Part shown: positions 40,701-43,700 of the stretch, in pieces
How positions within the stretch are numbered: position 1 is the stretch's first letter
Layout: each line of letters starts with the position of its first letter
DNA from: Chrysemys picta bellii
Lineage: Eukaryota; Chordata; Testudines; Emydidae
Direction of reading: 5' to 3'
Assembly: GCF_011386835.1 (NCBI RefSeq)
Contig: NC_088794.1
Span: forward strand, 91,744,009 to 91,808,008
DNA: 64,000 nt
The notes under the pieces: generated by a model
Databases searched by the model: none
Told to the model about the DNA's origin: nothing
What the model saw: the letters and a program-made list of their open reading frames with translations, nothing else
Program-made: the position numbers and the translations under genes

Positions 40701-43700
40701 AGGGGTCTGATCATGACATGTTATTCCACACTGAAGCTCTTTGGCTCTTGAGAGGACTGGTATGATTTTTTGAACTAAGAGACGAGCTGCATGCATATGC
40801 AATGAACTGCAAAGAGAGTAAATTCACTGATTTTCTGTGTGACCAAAGAAAGATGTGCCTTCTTGCCTATATCACAGACATATTTGGGAAACTGAATTAA
40901 ATGAATACAAGTCTGCAAGGAAAGAACACCCACATCTGTCAGCTGACTGATCAAATCACAGGATTCATGAAGAAAATTGTTTTCTGGAAGACTAATCTAT
41001 TGAAGACCAACTATGAATCCTTCCCACAACTTTGCAGGTTCCTGACTCACAATGGAATTATTCAACCTCCCAGACAAGTGATGGCTGAGCATCTCAGCCA
41101 GCTGGAGGAAGAGTTTGCATCCTTTTTCCCCCAACCTAGATGTGACAAAGTATTTCTGAGTGCGAAATCCTTTTCAGTGCAAGCCTGATGCCATGGATTT
41201 TCCAGCTCATCTAAATTTCCTGCAATCGATTCTTTCAAGAAACATATGCCCAACTTTCTCTCCCAGAGTTCTGGTTCACTGTCAAGAATGAATATCCTTC
41301 ACTCTCAACATACACCTTCAAACTGATGATACCATTCTCGAGCACATAGTTGTGTGAAGCTGGATTCAGCACACTTGTGTCTATCAAGTCTCAGTATTGA
41401 TCTACCATTGATGTCATATCAGAGATTAGATGTGCAATTTCTACCATGCCACTGGATTTCGAGAGGCTGTGTCGCAACATGCAAACTCGTGTCACATTAC
41501 AGCATATTAATTAATGTACTTAATGTGTAAATTCCCTGGATTCCTCGACAACTATGTTGCTTTGTTCCTTTCTGAGGTAATAGGAAACAATAAGTCTCAA
41601 AATGGGGTCACACAAGCAAAAAGTTTGGGAACCTCTGGGTTAGCTGTAGAGTGACTACTGAACAGAGTGACTGTGTTAGCAGCTGACAAGTTGTGCTAAC
41701 CTGAGCTGTAGCAGATATCTCTGGTGGGCCAGTCACCTTGAGTTAAAAGCACCACCACACATTGACTTAAGGTTTCTGATATGTGGATGGGACTTGAGTT
41801 GTGGCAGCACTTGATTTATAACTTGAGATAACTCTACAATGATGACAAGCCCTACATGAGTTGAAGAAAAGTAACTTAAAATAACTTAAAATATGTGAAA
41901 ACCCATAGAAGAGGAGTGGGAGGAAGAATAGGAGGACAAAATAACACTCTTGATTATGCACAAGGAACTCCAGCTGAAGTTAGTAAATTACTGAGCATAT
42001 GTAGGGGCAGATTTCCCCCCTAAACTTACCAGAATAAAAGTGAAGTGTCAAATGTAGCATATAGCTCAATTAAAAACAAAACAAAAACACATATCAACAA
42101 TAAATAGGAGCTACTACAAAACCACAGGAACCTATTAATAAACATGAAAGGTGGATGAATCATTACAAAATAGTCAAAAAAAAATTACAAATGAAGAGTA
42201 TAACTAAGCAGCAGCAATACAGGACATCTCAGCTGAATTTATTGTAAGTACATAAAAAATTAGTGCACGTTAAACACCAAGTGCCGATGGATCTAGACAA
42301 TCATAATGGTCCCTTCTGACCTTAGAGTCTGTGATTCTATGATCTAAACATTTATATAATCTTATAGATGTGCACTGGACAACAGAGACGAGAAAAAACG
42401 AAGGCCAAGGAAAGATTTCAGATATGACAACCCAGTTCAGATGCTATCAATGAGTTTTACACTAAAATCTTAATTTGGTATTTTTAGAACATTTTATATA
42501 AAAACCAATATGAATTAAAAAGTGTTTTAACTTTTAATTATATTTAGAAGTAATAACTAATAATATTTTTTGATGCTAGAAAGGAATTTAACCACGTCCC
42601 TCAGTTATATAATTCCCAGAACAGCACCACCATTGAGGGCAGAAGGACTCTGGATGTATCACTAGGATATTAACCCTTGACTTAACTGGATGAGCTCCCT
42701 CATCTTTCATATCTACCGTATTTTCCGGCGTATAAGACGACTGGGCGTATAAGACGACCCCCAACTTTTCCAGTTAAAATATAGAGTTTGGGATATACTC
42801 GCCGTATAAGACTACCCCTCTTCCAACGCACACCAAATAAAAATTAAAAAAACATCAGATTTGATTTCAATATGGTAATTTTAATTCAAATGCTTATGAC
42901 ATGCAGGTACTTAGCAGGAAAACTGTCACTTATAAACATAAGGATGTTTGTCATCAAACATGTAAACATAAAACAGTGCAAGTGGATTAAACTTTTCCTA
43001 ATTCACTCTAAAGCTGAAAGGAAGGATAAGACAATAAACCCATGGGAGCTGCCATGCTGTTTGTTTTCTAAGCTGTCAACCAAACTGGAACTGATGATGA
43101 TAGGAGGAAGATAACAAACAAGAGAGAGAGAGCAAGTGCCGGGCAAGTCCCTGGCGAGTTAGCAACGCCCATCATAACTGCAAGCTATGGTATTTTTACA
43201 GGTTTTGCTGGCGTGACAGTTTCCCTTTAAAAGCCTTCAAAATCCTCCTGTTCGTCATCTGATATCATAAGTACATCAATGACATCTTGTGATACATTTG
43301 TAAGGCAGTCATCGTATGGATCGAATTCCGTATCAGATGGTGTGGTCTCAGCTTCGGCTTCCTCTTCATCTTGCCACAAGTAGTCATCCTCCATACCATC
43401 TAATGAATTTGATATGCCACACTTCTTGAAAGACTTGATTACTGTTTCTGCATCAATATCATTCCAGGCTTTTATGACAAACTTGCACAAAACATCCAAC
43501 TGTGGAGCACGCATGTTTCCTCCTTTTGTGAATGATTTTTCGCCGCTAACCATCCATTCATTCCACTGTTCTTGAATGCGATCTTTAAATGGCTTGTTTA
43601 GGCACACATCCAGTGGCTGTACCAACGATGTCAATCCTGCAGGAATAACTGCCGCATCTGTGTTTAGTCTTGCAAGCATTTGCTTGGTGCTGGGAGTTAA

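Larger units (their letters stand above)
38772..41637 (+). mobile_element. autonomous-type hAT (Charlie-like) element, decayed
   Basis: Ends GCGGTTCCCAAACT and AGTTTGGGAACCTC are inverted repeats. Exact 8-bp duplications GGTTAGCT lie at 38764-38771 and 41638-41645. It is 2.87 kb, carries a broken transposase on the plus strand and has a second MITE nested inside. Inserted in TMEM62 intron 1. Confidence 0.88.
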
